Notes: generated by a model not told the origin, from the letters alone. A stretch of 64,000 nt of DNA from G965216695 sp965216695 (GCA_965216695.1 OZ244212.1:1922001-1986000); one strand, 5' to 3'; positions 17,994-26,417 are shown, counted from the stretch's first letter. Numbers and translations: made by a program.

Positions 17994-20125
17994 CCGAGAA
18001 CGGCACCGTTTTCGTCAGCTATTCGCACAGCGATGGCGAACGCGTGCAGCAGGTGATCACCGCGCTGCGCGCGCGGGGCTGGAATATCTGGTTTGACGAG
18101 CAGCTGACGCCCGGCCTCGACTGGAACGACGAGCTCGCCCGCACCATCGAAACCTGCGCGTTCTGTATCTTCTTCATCACCGAGGCCTCGGTGCATTCCG
18201 CGGTGTGCGAACGCGAGCTGACCCTGGCCGTGCGGCACGGGCGCAACGTGTTGCCTGTATACCTGGACGACGCCGAACTTCCGCCGATGCTCGATCTCAG
18301 CATCGGCAACCTGCAGGCTTTGCGCATGCAAAGCGCCAGCGCGGACGCACTGGTAGAAGGACTGGACGCCGCGCTGCAGCAGCGGCACGCAAAGGCGGGA
18401 CGGCCGGATGCGCACACCGCAACGCAAGCCGGCCACCGCCCATCCCGCCATGCGACCAAGGTGCCGACGCCATCTACTCATCGACAACGGCTGTTCTGGA
18501 TAACCGGCGCACTACTGCTGGTAGCGTCCGTCATCTACCTGATTCGCAGTCCGGTCCAAACGACCCCGCAGAGCGACGCACCACGCATCGCCGTGCTTGT
18601 GTTCGAGAACTTCACCGGCGACCGCGGCAACGACTATCTGGGCAGTGGTCTCGCCGAGGAGCTGCTGGACGCTCTGGCCCAGTTCGATGCGCTCAAAGTG
18701 ATCCCGCGCACTGCGTCCTTCTACTACCACGACAAAGACCTGCCGTTTCCACAGATCGCTGCTGCACTGGACGCAGACCTGATTCTCGAAGGCAGCGTAC
18801 TGCGAAGGCGCGGTGACGATCTGCGCATCAGCGCGCAACTGATCGACGTTGCAACCGACGCGCACCTGTGGTCGCAGACGTTCGATCTGGCGTTGGACGA
18901 ACTGTACGACGTGAAACGTAGCATCGGTACGAGCGTTGCCGCGGAGCTTGGCCAGCCCGCACCCGAAGATACGTCGTCGGTCGATTCCGCGGCGTACGAT
19001 CTGTATCTGCAGGGCAAGGAACGGCTGCGGCTGAACGTAACCCAAGAAGACCGCGCGGCTGCGCGCTCGCTGTTCGAAGCCGCGCTTCGCCACCAGCAGA
19101 ACTTCGTGCCGGCACTGTCCGGCCTGTGCCTCACGCACCTGGAAGAATTCGTACAGAGCCGCGCCGCTCAACATTACGAAACGGCCCGGGAGGTGTGCGA
19201 GCGCGTACTCGCGTCGTCCAACCAATCCGTCGACGCACTCGTGGCACTCGGCACACTGGATCGGTTGAGCGGGCAGATTGACGATGCAGTGCCGCTGTTC
19301 GAGCGGGCCCTGCAGGTGGACGGCGCGCACGAACCCGCGTTGTACGGGCTGTCCCGGTGCTATGAGGCGCGCGGCGATTTTCGCGCGGCGGAACGCATCG
19401 CACAAAGCTCCATAGAGGCCGCACCGCGTTACTGGAAAACGTACACCGCGTACGCAGGATTTCTCTATCGGCAAGGACGCTACCGCGACGCAGCAGCACA
19501 ATCGCGCCGCGTCACTGAGTTGTTTCCAGACAACCCGGTCGGCTGGTCCAATCTGGGCACCGCGCTGTTTGCGGCCGGCAACTGGAGCGCCGCGGACGCC
19601 GCATGGCAGCGTTCGTTCGATCTGCAACCCACGCGGCACGGGTACGCAAACCTCGCGACACTCGCCCACTACCGGCATGACTACGACAACGCGCGAGCAT
19701 TGCTCGAACGTGGCGTCGAGCGCTATCCGGACGACTTCCGTTTGCTCGCCAAACTGGGCGCGACCTACCGGGCGTTAGGCATGCGCGATGAGTCACTGAA
19801 TATGTACCGTCGCGCGCACACCACCACCACGGGCGCGCTGGCAATCAATCCGGACGACGCGGTGTTGCTGGCGCATCACGGCTACATCTGCGCCGCGCTA
19901 AGCCTCGCCGCGGATACTCAACTCGCGTTCGATCGCGCGAACGATCTTCAACCGACCAACCCCGAGGTAGCCTACCTGAGTGCCTACGCCGGTGTGCTAT
20001 TGGGAACGCCGTGGCAAGATCAGCTGCAACGAGCGCTGGATCTGGGATACTCCCAACGCCAGGCAGATGCGGACCCGATGTTTGCACAATCGGATGATGC
20101 AGCGGATCCAATCAATAGTGACTAA
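17990..20125 (+). CDS. TIR - transmembrane - TolB-like - TPR receptor-like protein
   Basis: 711 aa. Residues 4-125 form a TIR domain (TVFVSYSHSDGERV, WNIWFDEQLTPGLDW, VHSAVCERELTLAV, NVLPVYLDD). Glu76 in the CxxE context matches the catalytic Glu of NAD-cleaving TIRs. One membrane helix lies at about 168-185 (LFWITGALLLVASVIYLI). Residues ~198-300 are the TolB/FlgO-like segment common in bacterial TPR signalling proteins (RIAVLVFENFTG...LIDVATDAHLWSQTFD), and ~330-700 TPR repeats. Basic residues before the helix suggest TIR inside and TPR in the periplasm. It follows the exported FGE homologue with a 4-base overlap. The function is inferred to be signalling; defence is possible. A paralogue is at 49908-51878. 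Confidence 0.88.
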   Translation: MTENGTVFVSYSHSDGERVQQVITALRARGWNIWFDEQLTPGLDWNDELARTIETCAFCIFFITEASVHSAVCERELTLAVRHGRNVLPVYLDDAELPPMLDLSIGNLQALRMQSASADALVEGLDAALQQRHAKAGRPDAHTATQAGHRPSRHATKVPTPSTHRQRLFWITGALLLVASVIYLIRSPVQTTPQSDAPRIAVLVFENFTGDRGNDYLGSGLAEELLDALAQFDALKVIPRTASFYYHDKDLPFPQIAAALDADLILEGSVLRRRGDDLRISAQLIDVATDAHLWSQTFDLALDELYDVKRSIGTSVAAELGQPAPEDTSSVDSAAYDLYLQGKERLRLNVTQEDRAAARSLFEAALRHQQNFVPALSGLCLTHLEEFVQSRAAQHYETAREVCERVLASSNQSVDALVALGTLDRLSGQIDDAVPLFERALQVDGAHEPALYGLSRCYEARGDFRAAERIAQSSIEAAPRYWKTYTAYAGFLYRQGRYRDAAAQSRRVTELFPDNPVGWSNLGTALFAAGNWSAADAAWQRSFDLQPTRHGYANLATLAHYRHDYDNARALLERGVERYPDDFRLLAKLGATYRALGMRDESLNMYRRAHTTTTGALAINPDDAVLLAHHGYICAALSLAADTQLAFDRANDLQPTNPEVAYLSAYAGVLLGTPWQDQLQRALDLGYSQRQADADPMFAQSDDAADPINSD

Positions 20126-20143
20126 TACTATCGGGGAGACATC

Positions 20144-20707
20144 ATGAGCAGCTTTTTCGGGCCCGTCGTTCAACAGGGCTACGTTGTACCGGATGTGGAA
20201 CCCGCCATGCGCCACTGGCTGGCGCGCGGCGTCGGGCCGTTCGTGTTTGTGGACATCGAGAACTTCCCCGGCCTCTACGACAACGAACCGATCATCGCCT
20301 CGATGCAAGCCGGCTTTGCGTACTCCGGCGATCAACAGATCGAAGTGATTGCACCGTCACCCGACCATCCTTCCATCTATCGCGACTTTCTTGCACATAC
20401 ACCCAAGGGCGGATTGCAACATCTGGCGTACTGGGCCGACGATATCGACGCAAAGCTGGCGGAACTGGACGCGCGCGGCGTCGCATACAAAGTGTGGCAA
20501 CGTTACGGAGCGCCTGGCGAATACAGAGCCCACGCGTATCTGGACCTGACCGACCATCCCGGCGTGATGGTTCAATTGATGGCGCGCAATCCATTCTACG
20601 ATCTATTGTTTGGGCTGCTGCACGAAGCCGCGCAGGCGTGGGATGGCGAGGAAGCGCCTATACGGGTACTGGACGCCGAGAACCGAACGCTCGTCGCGAG
20701 AGACTGA
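20144..20707 (+). CDS. VOC (glyoxalase/bleomycin resistance) superfamily protein
   Basis: 187 aa. The first ~150 residues show the paired beta-alpha-beta-beta-beta modules of the vicinal oxygen chelate fold: GYVVPDVEPAMRHWLARGVGPF, GGLQHLAYWADDIDAKLAELDARGV, and a metal-ligand-like AHAYLDLTDHPGVMVQLM near the end. Members isomerise, cleave or bind small molecules; this subgroup is annotated only as glyoxalase family. It lies 18 bases after the TIR gene, preceded by CGGGGAGACATC, so it may be transcribed with the FGE-TIR operon. Confidence 0.8.
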   Translation: MSSFFGPVVQQGYVVPDVEPAMRHWLARGVGPFVFVDIENFPGLYDNEPIIASMQAGFAYSGDQQIEVIAPSPDHPSIYRDFLAHTPKGGLQHLAYWADDIDAKLAELDARGVAYKVWQRYGAPGEYRAHAYLDLTDHPGVMVQLMARNPFYDLLFGLLHEAAQAWDGEEAPIRVLDAENRTLVARD

Positions 20708-20752
20708 CCGACGCCAATCGGGCAGCCGCACAGCTTCACACCGGCAATAGCG

Positions 20753-21142
20753 TCACACTCGCAATAGTTGCACATCGTACTGCGCAATCTGGGCGTCAGC
20801 GGTCACGAGCGTAGCCCGGTCCAGCATGGCTTGAGCAATCAGCAACCGATCGAACGGATCACGGTGGTGCAGGGGTAGCGTCGCGACTGCCAACGCATGG
20901 TTATGTTGAACGGGTAGACCGTTAGTACCGCTACGCGCCATCCGCGAGGGGACATAACTCGCCGGATCGATGGGCAAACGTAATCGCCCCAGCGCGTATT
21001 TAATTGCAATCTCCCAACCGCTCGCTGCTGAGAGCAGAACTTCGTTCCGCAAATCAGCGATGCGATCCCGGACCTCGGGGCGAATCCGATCGGGGTCCGT
21101 CTGCATCCACAACCAGACGTGGGTATCCAGCAGCAGCTTCAA
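20753..21142 (-). CDS. PIN-domain toxin, VapC type
   Basis: 129 aa. MKLLLDTHVWLW supplies the first catalytic Asp (Asp6), SAASGWEIAIKYALGRL the conserved Glu, and HHRDPFDRLLIAQAM with TLVTADAQI the remaining acidic residues. PIN toxins are magnesium-dependent ribonucleases; VapC toxins cut tRNA or rRNA. The gene overlaps the antitoxin by four bases. Confidence 0.9.
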   Translation of the reverse strand: MKLLLDTHVWLWMQTDPDRIRPEVRDRIADLRNEVLLSAASGWEIAIKYALGRLRLPIDPASYVPSRMARSGTNGLPVQHNHALAVATLPLHHRDPFDRLLIAQAMLDRATLVTADAQIAQYDVQLLRV

Positions 21143-21369
21143 TATTCAAACGCCGCTTGAACCTCGTCCGGGAGCGGCGCGTCGAAATCCTCGGGAACAT
21201 CAAAGAGCCCCTTGTCGAGGCCGAGCAAACGCTCTGCGGGTGCGTCGATCGGTACCAGCTTCGCGACCGGCTGTCCTGAGCGAGCGATAATCACTTCTTC
21301 TCCCGCCGCAACGCTCTTCAGCAGCTTGGACAACTGCGTTTTAGCCTCATGAATATTGACGGTGATCAT
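21139..21369 (-). CDS. Phd/YefM-family antitoxin
   Basis: 76 aa. MITVNIHEAKTQLSKLLKSVAAGEEVIIARSGQPVAKLVPI is the DNA-binding Phd/YefM fold. The C-terminal half (DVPEDFDAPLPDEVQAAFEY) is acidic and likely wraps the toxin. It is first in the operon, as usual for type II modules. No Shine-Dalgarno is visible before the ATG at 21369, and the predicted transcription start falls on the ATG itself. Confidence 0.9.
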   Translation of the reverse strand: MITVNIHEAKTQLSKLLKSVAAGEEVIIARSGQPVAKLVPIDAPAERLLGLDKGLFDVPEDFDAPLPDEVQAAFEY

Positions 21370-21375
21370 TCGATC

Positions 21376-21404
21376 AAAATAGACTAAGTCATAAACTAAG
21401 TCAA
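21376..21404 (-). promoter_or_regulatory. Promoter and operator of the Phd/VapC operon
   Basis: On the minus strand TTGACT (21404-21399) and TATTTT (21381-21376) are 17 bases apart, close to the sigma-70 consensus. Two direct repeats of ACTAAGTCA on the plus strand (21383-21391 and 21395-21403, period 12) fill the spacer and -35, a natural place for autorepression by the antitoxin complex. Confidence 0.65.
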
Positions 21405-21405
21405 T

Positions 21406-21738
21406 CTAGGGAGGGGTGGTGCAGCGATCCTCGCCTCCCGGCGTGACACAACGAACGCCGCGGCGACATACCACCGGAAAGCTGACCCCGTCTCTTTCGT
21501 AGAAAAAGCCGCCATCACGCTCGTAGAAAAAGCCCCCGTCCCGTTCAACGAAGTAGCCACCATCGCGTTCGTAGAAAAATCCACCGTCCCGCTCGGAGAA
21601 GTACCCGCCGTCGGCCTCCACCATGCTGGCAAAACAGTAGCGTTGTGCGCGGCTCTCGCATCCGCCGATCACCAGGACGCCGATCACGGCCAGGATCCAT
21701 CTTGAAGACCTGTTTGAACATCTGTGCGCGGTGGTCAT
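21406..21738 (-). CDS. Lipoprotein with six octapeptide repeats
   Basis: 110 aa. A signal peptide (RWILAVIGVLVIGG) ends in a lipobox with Cys27. Residues 41-88 are six consecutive octapeptides of the form E-R-D-G-G-F/Y-F-Y/V/S, the first and last degenerate. The C-terminal tail contains three Cys (about residues 91, 97 and 106) and a Pro end. I recognise no family. The ATG overlaps the stop of the upstream lipoprotein gene by four bases (ATGA), so it is the third gene of an operon with a secreted metzincin. A surface-exposed, repetitive lipoprotein is the simplest reading. Confidence 0.65.
   Translation of the reverse strand: MTTAHRCSNRSSRWILAVIGVLVIGGCESRAQRYCFASMVEADGGYFSERDGGFFYERDGGYFVERDGGFFYERDGGFFYERDGVSFPVVCRRGVRCVTPGGEDRCTTPP
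21475..21618 (-). repeat. Six in-frame 24-bp tandem repeats
   Basis: These bases encode residues 41-88 of the octapeptide lipoprotein. Six 24-base units follow each other without gaps. The central four are nearly identical in sequence (each begins with codons for Glu-Arg-Asp-Gly-Gly), while the outer two have diverged. Copy-number change by slippage would keep the frame. Confidence 0.85.
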
Positions 21739-22154
21739 TGCACGATCCTCACGCCGTCGCGTGACCCGCGGCGCGGTTCCAGCAGATCGAGCGCCACCGT
21801 GGCGCGCGCCCGAGCCCGGTCGCGTAGCGCGGTTCGGTGAATAGCTATGAACGTGGTTTCGTTTAAGGTCAGCGCCGGGTCCGCCGCGGAGGCCATAGCA
21901 AACAGTTTCTGCATCTGCGCTTCGAAATCCACCGGCAACGCGCTGTCTGGGTTGTCCGCGATCTCCTGGAGCAGCGGTTTCGCCGCGTCACCGAACGCTA
22001 CCACATGGCGCAATTGGTGATCCCAGCACTCATCACAGGCAATCCACCGCGCTACCGCTGTCTCGATCTGCGCCCGTGTGCCGGGAATCGGTGGTTCCGA
22101 CACGCAGCCCGCGACCGCGGCAAACGAAACAAGCAACAGAGCACGCCACCCCAT
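21735..22154 (-). CDS. Small lipoprotein of unknown function
   Basis: 139 aa from the ATG at 22154. MGWRALLLVSFAAVAGCVSEPP is a lipoprotein signal with Cys at residue 17. The mature part (RAQIETAVARWIACDECWDHQLRHVVAFGDAAKPLLQEI...) is helical and contains a CDEC pair; it ends basic. I see no known domain. The frame extends upstream to 22199, but the lipobox fixes the start. It is the middle gene of the operon, overlapping both neighbours by a few bases. Confidence 0.7.
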   Translation of the reverse strand: MGWRALLLVSFAAVAGCVSEPPIPGTRAQIETAVARWIACDECWDHQLRHVVAFGDAAKPLLQEIADNPDSALPVDFEAQMQKLFAMASAADPALTLNETTFIAIHRTALRDRARARATVALDLLEPRRGSRDGVRIVQ

Positions 22155-23002
22155 CAGAACACCTCCGGGCAGTCGCCAAGCGTCGACCAGTCGGGGCAAT
22201 CGACTGCCTGCGCAGGACTCGGATCGAAGTCGCCATTACGAATCAGCGCGGAATCTTCGTTGCACGCGATCCGAAACGTCTGGCCGTCCGAAACGTGATC
22301 GCGGCCCTCGCGCGCGGCCCACATCAGATTGGTCGAATCGAAATCACACTCGTCGTTCCAGTACCCGTACTCGGCGCAGTACTCCACCTGAATGCCGTTC
22401 GGAAACGTCGCCGCGTCCGGATCGTCGTGGGTCCAGAAATTGACGTGTCTGAGAGAAAACGCATGGCCGATCTCATGGGCGAGGGTATCCGCCTTGAAGC
22501 CCGTTCCCATTACGATCACGTTTTCCGAGTGGCCCTCACGCGCGCGAAAGTGAACGCCCGACACGTCCGCGAGATCCACGTAATACACATTGATCCGTGT
22601 GTCGTCGAATACGGCCGACGAACTACTCTTGAACTGCACCAGCTCGGACTCGAAATCCGCACCGGTAGCACTATCCACCAGTTCTTTGACGCGCGCGCTG
22701 TCTGCGGAGGAAAGCTGTTGAGGAGCCCCCTGCGCCAGCACAAAGTTGAGTTGCAGACCGCCGCCGCCGATCGCCGCCTTCGCGATGGCGAGGTGTGACT
22801 GCACGAGAGCCGCGATCGGTGTTTTGCCCCCCAGCACGTCCGTGTATTCGGCATACTCGTGGAAGACCGCTACGTCGACACTGACGGGTTGCGCCGGCGG
22901 CGCACACGCACTCTGGGACGCAGCCGGCATGGCGGTCCCGCAGAGGGCGGTTGCCACCACAGCGATACACCACTGCCGGTAACGGAATCCTGATCGGATC
23001 AT
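22154..23002 (-). CDS. Secreted metzincin-type zinc metalloprotease
   Basis: 282 aa. A signal peptide (WCIAVVATALCGTAMPAASQS) is followed by one catalytic domain. HEIGHAFSLRH at 176-186 is the extended HExxHxxxxxH zinc motif (His176, Glu177, His180, His186), and NLMWAA near 225-230 is a likely Met-turn. The usual Gly two residues after the third ligand region is Ser here. Eight or more Cys suggest disulfides. It resembles small secreted metzincins, but I cannot place it in a named MEROPS family. It leads an operon with two lipoproteins. Confidence 0.75.
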   Translation of the reverse strand: MIRSGFRYRQWCIAVVATALCGTAMPAASQSACAPPAQPVSVDVAVFHEYAEYTDVLGGKTPIAALVQSHLAIAKAAIGGGGLQLNFVLAQGAPQQLSSADSARVKELVDSATGADFESELVQFKSSSSAVFDDTRINVYYVDLADVSGVHFRAREGHSENVIVMGTGFKADTLAHEIGHAFSLRHVNFWTHDDPDAATFPNGIQVEYCAEYGYWNDECDFDSTNLMWAAREGRDHVSDGQTFRIACNEDSALIRNGDFDPSPAQAVDCPDWSTLGDCPEVF

Positions 23003-23071
23003 CGGACGCTCCCCGTCGCTCCCGCATAGTAGAAGTGCAGCCCAGCACCTGCAAGGCAGCCGCCGGGTTTC

Positions 23072-23518
23072 TCAGCGTTCGAGCACGTACGTAACCGGAC
23101 CGTCATTCACCAGGCCAACGGCCATATCCGCACCGAACCGGCCGGTCTGCACGGGCACGCCGAGGGACTCGAGGTGCGTGGCAAACCGTTCGTACAGCGC
23201 TTTGGCGTGGTCAGGTTCCGCCGCGCCGGCAAAACCCGGGCGGCGCCCGCGGCTCGTGTCTGCAACCAGCGTGAACTGGCTGACCACCAACGCCGAGCCA
23301 CCTACATCCAGCAGACTCCGGTCACTGTGCTTGTGGGGCTCGTCCGGGTTCGGAAAAATTCGCAGCCGGGCACAGCGCTCTGCGAGCTGTTCCGCGAGCG
23401 CATCTGAATCCGACGGCGCAACGCCCAAAAGAATCACAACGCCGCGCGCAATCGCGGCAATCTCCACGCCACCAACCTCCACGGACGCCCGGCTGACCCT
23501 CTGAATCACCAAACGCAC
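23072..23518 (-). CDS. dtd: D-aminoacyl-tRNA deacylase
   Basis: 148 aa. Hydrolyses D-amino acids (and misplaced Gly) from tRNA. The two family motifs are present, SQFTLVAD and NDGPVTYVLE (the NxGPxT cross-subunit motif). The N-terminus MRLVIQRVSRASVEV is canonical. It follows typA by three bases and so is in the same operon. Confidence 0.96.
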   Translation of the reverse strand: MRLVIQRVSRASVEVGGVEIAAIARGVVILLGVAPSDSDALAEQLAERCARLRIFPNPDEPHKHSDRSLLDVGGSALVVSQFTLVADTSRGRRPGFAGAAEPDHAKALYERFATHLESLGVPVQTGRFGADMAVGLVNDGPVTYVLER

Positions 23519-23521
23519 GCG

Positions 23522-25324
23522 CTACCCCGCGCGTTTGCGCTGGTGTTCCTTCAAGAGCGCTTTGCGCACGCGGATCGCCCGCGGCGTTATCTCCACGAGT
23601 TCATCGTCGTCGATGAATTCCAGCGCCTCTTCCAGACTCATGCGCACTGGTGGCGTGAGCAGAATGTTCTCGTCGCTGCCGGCGGCCCGAATGTTAGTCA
23701 GCTTCTTTTCCTTCATCGGGTTCACCGTTAGGTCGTTGCCACGGCTGTGAATGCCGACGACCATGCCCTCGTAGACAGGGTCGTTGGGACCGATCATCAG
23801 GCGGCCGCGATTCTGCAGATTGAACAGCGCGTACGCCACCGCCTTGCCTTGTGCATTGGCGATCAACACGCCATTGTTGCGTCCACCAACCGTGTCCGAA
23901 CCGCGCGGCGCGTACCCGGCACTCGAAAAACTCATGATCCCGGATCCCGACGTGGTGGAAAGAAACTCCGGCCGATAGCCCATCAGGCCACGAGTCGAGA
24001 TCCGGTACTGCAGCCGAACCCGACCCCGCCCGTCTGGCTGCATCGATTCCAGCTCCCCGCGCCGCGCACCCAGGCTTTCCATTACTTTGCCCTGATGCGC
24101 GTCTTCCACGTCTACGGTGAGCGTCTCGTAGGGTTCGCACACCGTGCCGTTCAGCGTCTTATTGATTACCTCCGGCCTCGACACGGCAAGCTCGTAGCCC
24201 TCGCGCCGCATCGTCTCGATCAGCACCGACAGGTGCAGTTCACCGCGCCCACTCACCCGAAAGCGATCCGGATCGTCGGTTTCGGACACCGCAAGCGCTA
24301 CATTGTGCGACGCTTCCTGCCACAGCCGCTCCCGCAGCTGCCGGCTGGTGAGGTAGTCCCCCTCCTTGCCCGCAAACGGCGACGTATTCACGCAGAAGGT
24401 CATCGTCAACGTCGGCTCGTCGACGGTCAGCGCCGGCAGCGCTTCGACCGCGTCCGGTGCGCACAGCGTGTCCGAGATACCAATATCGTCGATACCGCTG
24501 ATGCAGACGATGTCACCCGCGCCCGCCTGCTCCTGGTCATAACGCTCCAGGCCGCGATAGCCGAGCAACCCCGACGCCCGCGCGCGCCGCTCATTACCAT
24601 GGCGGTCCACAACAACCAGCGGCGCGTTGCGTTCGAGCGTGCCGCGATGAATCCGGCCGATGCCCATCACGCCGACGTAGCTGGAATAATCCAGCGCGCT
24701 AATCTGCATCTGTAGCGGCCCATCGGGATCGACAGCCGGCGGCGGTACGTGCGCAACGATTACGTCGAGCAGCGCCGTCATATCGTGTCCCAGCTCCTCC
24801 GGCTCGGCTCCCGCAACGCCGTTCAACGCGGACGCGTACACAATCGGAAAGTCCAGCTGCGCATCCGTTGCGCCGAGACGATCGAAAAGATCGAACACCT
24901 CGTCGATCACTTCGAACGGCCGCGCACCCGCCCGATCGATCTTGTTGACGACCACAATCGGATTCAAACCTGCGGCAAAAGCCTTCATGGTGACGAACCG
25001 GGTCTGAGGCATGGGGCCTTCCACCGCGTCCACGAGCAACAGCACCGAATCCACCATGGACAGAATCCGTTCGACTTCGCCGCCGAAGTCCGCGTGGCCC
25101 GGTGTGTCCACAAGGTTCACACGCACGCCGGCGTAGTCGAGGGCCGTGTTCTTCGCCAGAATCGTAATGCCGCGTTCGCGCTCGAGTTCGTTGTTGTCCA
25201 TCACCCGCTCGCCCGCACCGCTGCCGAGCGTTCCGGTCTGCTGCAACAATTTGTCTACCAACGTGGTCTTGCCGTGGTCGACGTGCGCAACAATCGCTAC
25301 ATTGCGAAGGTTCAGATCTGCCAC
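23522..25324 (-). CDS. typA: Translational GTPase TypA/BipA
   Basis: 600 aa ribosome-binding GTPase acting in 50S assembly and stress adaptation. NVAIVAHVDHGKTTLVDKLLQQTG gives the P-loop, RERGITILAKNTA switch I, DTPGHADFGGEVER G3 and NKIDRAGARP G4, with domains II-V and the BipA-specific C-terminus following. The start is the GTG at 25324, two residues upstream of DLNLRNVAIV, which matches family N-termini; the frame is open to 25432 but that extension would overlap the divergent gene. Only 34 bases separate it from the divergent PP-loop gene. Confidence 0.96.
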   Translation of the reverse strand: MADLNLRNVAIVAHVDHGKTTLVDKLLQQTGTLGSGAGERVMDNNELERERGITILAKNTALDYAGVRVNLVDTPGHADFGGEVERILSMVDSVLLLVDAVEGPMPQTRFVTMKAFAAGLNPIVVVNKIDRAGARPFEVIDEVFDLFDRLGATDAQLDFPIVYASALNGVAGAEPEELGHDMTALLDVIVAHVPPPAVDPDGPLQMQISALDYSSYVGVMGIGRIHRGTLERNAPLVVVDRHGNERRARASGLLGYRGLERYDQEQAGAGDIVCISGIDDIGISDTLCAPDAVEALPALTVDEPTLTMTFCVNTSPFAGKEGDYLTSRQLRERLWQEASHNVALAVSETDDPDRFRVSGRGELHLSVLIETMRREGYELAVSRPEVINKTLNGTVCEPYETLTVDVEDAHQGKVMESLGARRGELESMQPDGRGRVRLQYRISTRGLMGYRPEFLSTTSGSGIMSFSSAGYAPRGSDTVGGRNNGVLIANAQGKAVAYALFNLQNRGRLMIGPNDPVYEGMVVGIHSRGNDLTVNPMKEKKLTNIRAAGSDENILLTPPVRMSLEEALEFIDDDELVEITPRAIRVRKALLKEHQRKRAG

Positions 25325-25358
25325 TAGACTGCCCGGCCGAACAAAAAGGTGGCGGATT

Positions 25359-26417
25359 ATGGCGGAACAGCGCAAAGCTGTCGCGCTCATCTCCGGCGGC
25401 CTGGATTCCATGCTGGCCGCCAGAGTGATCATGGATCAGGGTGTGCACGTGGAGGGATTGAATTTCTTCACGGGCTTCTGCGTGGAAGGCCACACCCACG
25501 CGATCCGCAATCAGGACAAGCAAAAAGCCAAACGCAACAACGCATTGTGGGTGGCGGAACAACTCGGCATAAAGCTGCACATCGTCGACGTGATCGACGA
25601 GTACAAAGACGTGCTACTGAACCCGCGCTACGGCTATGGGCAGAATCTGAACCCGTGCCTGGACTGCAAAATCTTCATGGTCCGAAAAGCGCTGGCCTGG
25701 TCGTTCATGGAAGAGAACGCGTTCGATTTCATCATTACTGGCGAAGTGATCGGTCAGCGCCCGAAGAGCCAACGCAAAGAAACCATGCCGATCATCGCGC
25801 GCGAATCCGGTGCGGACGACCGGTTGCTGCGCCCGTTGTGCGCAAAGAATCTGCCCGTCACACTGCCGGAGCGCGAAGGCTGGGTCGATCGTGAAGCGCT
25901 CTACGATTTTCACGGTCGCAACCGCAAGCCGCAGATCGCATTGGCCGAATCCCTGGGGCTCACCGACTTTGCGCAACCGGCAGGCGGCTGCTGCTTCCTT
26001 ACAGACGCGCAATACTCCGCGAAGCTTGCGGACCTGTGGACCAGCCGGGGCACGCGCGAGTATGAGCTGGACGACATTCTGCTGCTGAAGGTGGGGCGGC
26101 ACATCCGTCCGGCCAGTCACTTCAAACTGATCGTCGGACGTGACCAGGGCGAGAACCGTTACCTTCAGGGTTACAAAAGCCAGTTCGTTACGCTGCAGGC
26201 GGTGAGCCACAAAGGACCGCTCGCACTCGTTGACGGCACGCCCGACGACGCGGATCTGGAACTGTGCGCCCGTGTGCTGGCTCGTTACGGTCAGGGCCGC
26301 GACACACCTCAGGTGACGGTGCAGGCGGAACGCCCCGACGGCCGCGGACTAACCTTTACCGTGTCGCCGCTGGCGGCGCACGAACTTCCCGCCAACTGGC
26401 ACGTCGCGGCTGCGTGA
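25359..26417 (+). CDS. PP-loop tRNA thiolation-type enzyme at the thiI locus
   Basis: 352 aa. SGGLDS at 12-17 is an ATP-pyrophosphatase PP-loop. NPCLDCK (Cys100, Cys103) resembles the PNPCxxCN motif of MnmA, and PAGGCCFLTD (Cys211, Cys212) is another conserved-looking Cys site; Cys161 is also present. It lacks the THUMP and rhodanese domains of ThiI. In pseudomonads thiI lies between glnA and typA, exactly where this gene is. The next gene is a TusA-like sulfur carrier. I infer a tRNA (or other) thiolation enzyme, possibly Fe-S dependent; the modified base is unknown. The ATG at 25359 follows AAAGGTGG. Confidence 0.8.
   Translation: MAEQRKAVALISGGLDSMLAARVIMDQGVHVEGLNFFTGFCVEGHTHAIRNQDKQKAKRNNALWVAEQLGIKLHIVDVIDEYKDVLLNPRYGYGQNLNPCLDCKIFMVRKALAWSFMEENAFDFIITGEVIGQRPKSQRKETMPIIARESGADDRLLRPLCAKNLPVTLPEREGWVDREALYDFHGRNRKPQIALAESLGLTDFAQPAGGCCFLTDAQYSAKLADLWTSRGTREYELDDILLLKVGRHIRPASHFKLIVGRDQGENRYLQGYKSQFVTLQAVSHKGPLALVDGTPDDADLELCARVLARYGQGRDTPQVTVQAERPDGRGLTFTVSPLAAHELPANWHVAAA

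Noticed and set aside
18512..19678. 388-codon minus-strand open frame
   Set aside because: It is antisense to the TIR-TPR gene; composition indicates a shadow frame.
17990..20125. Thoeris defence system
   Set aside because: There is a TIR protein but no ThsA-type SLOG/SIR2 partner nearby, and the TIR protein is membrane-spanning with TPRs.
21475..21618. CRISPR-like array
   Set aside because: The 24-base units are contiguous without spacers and are in frame inside a lipoprotein gene.
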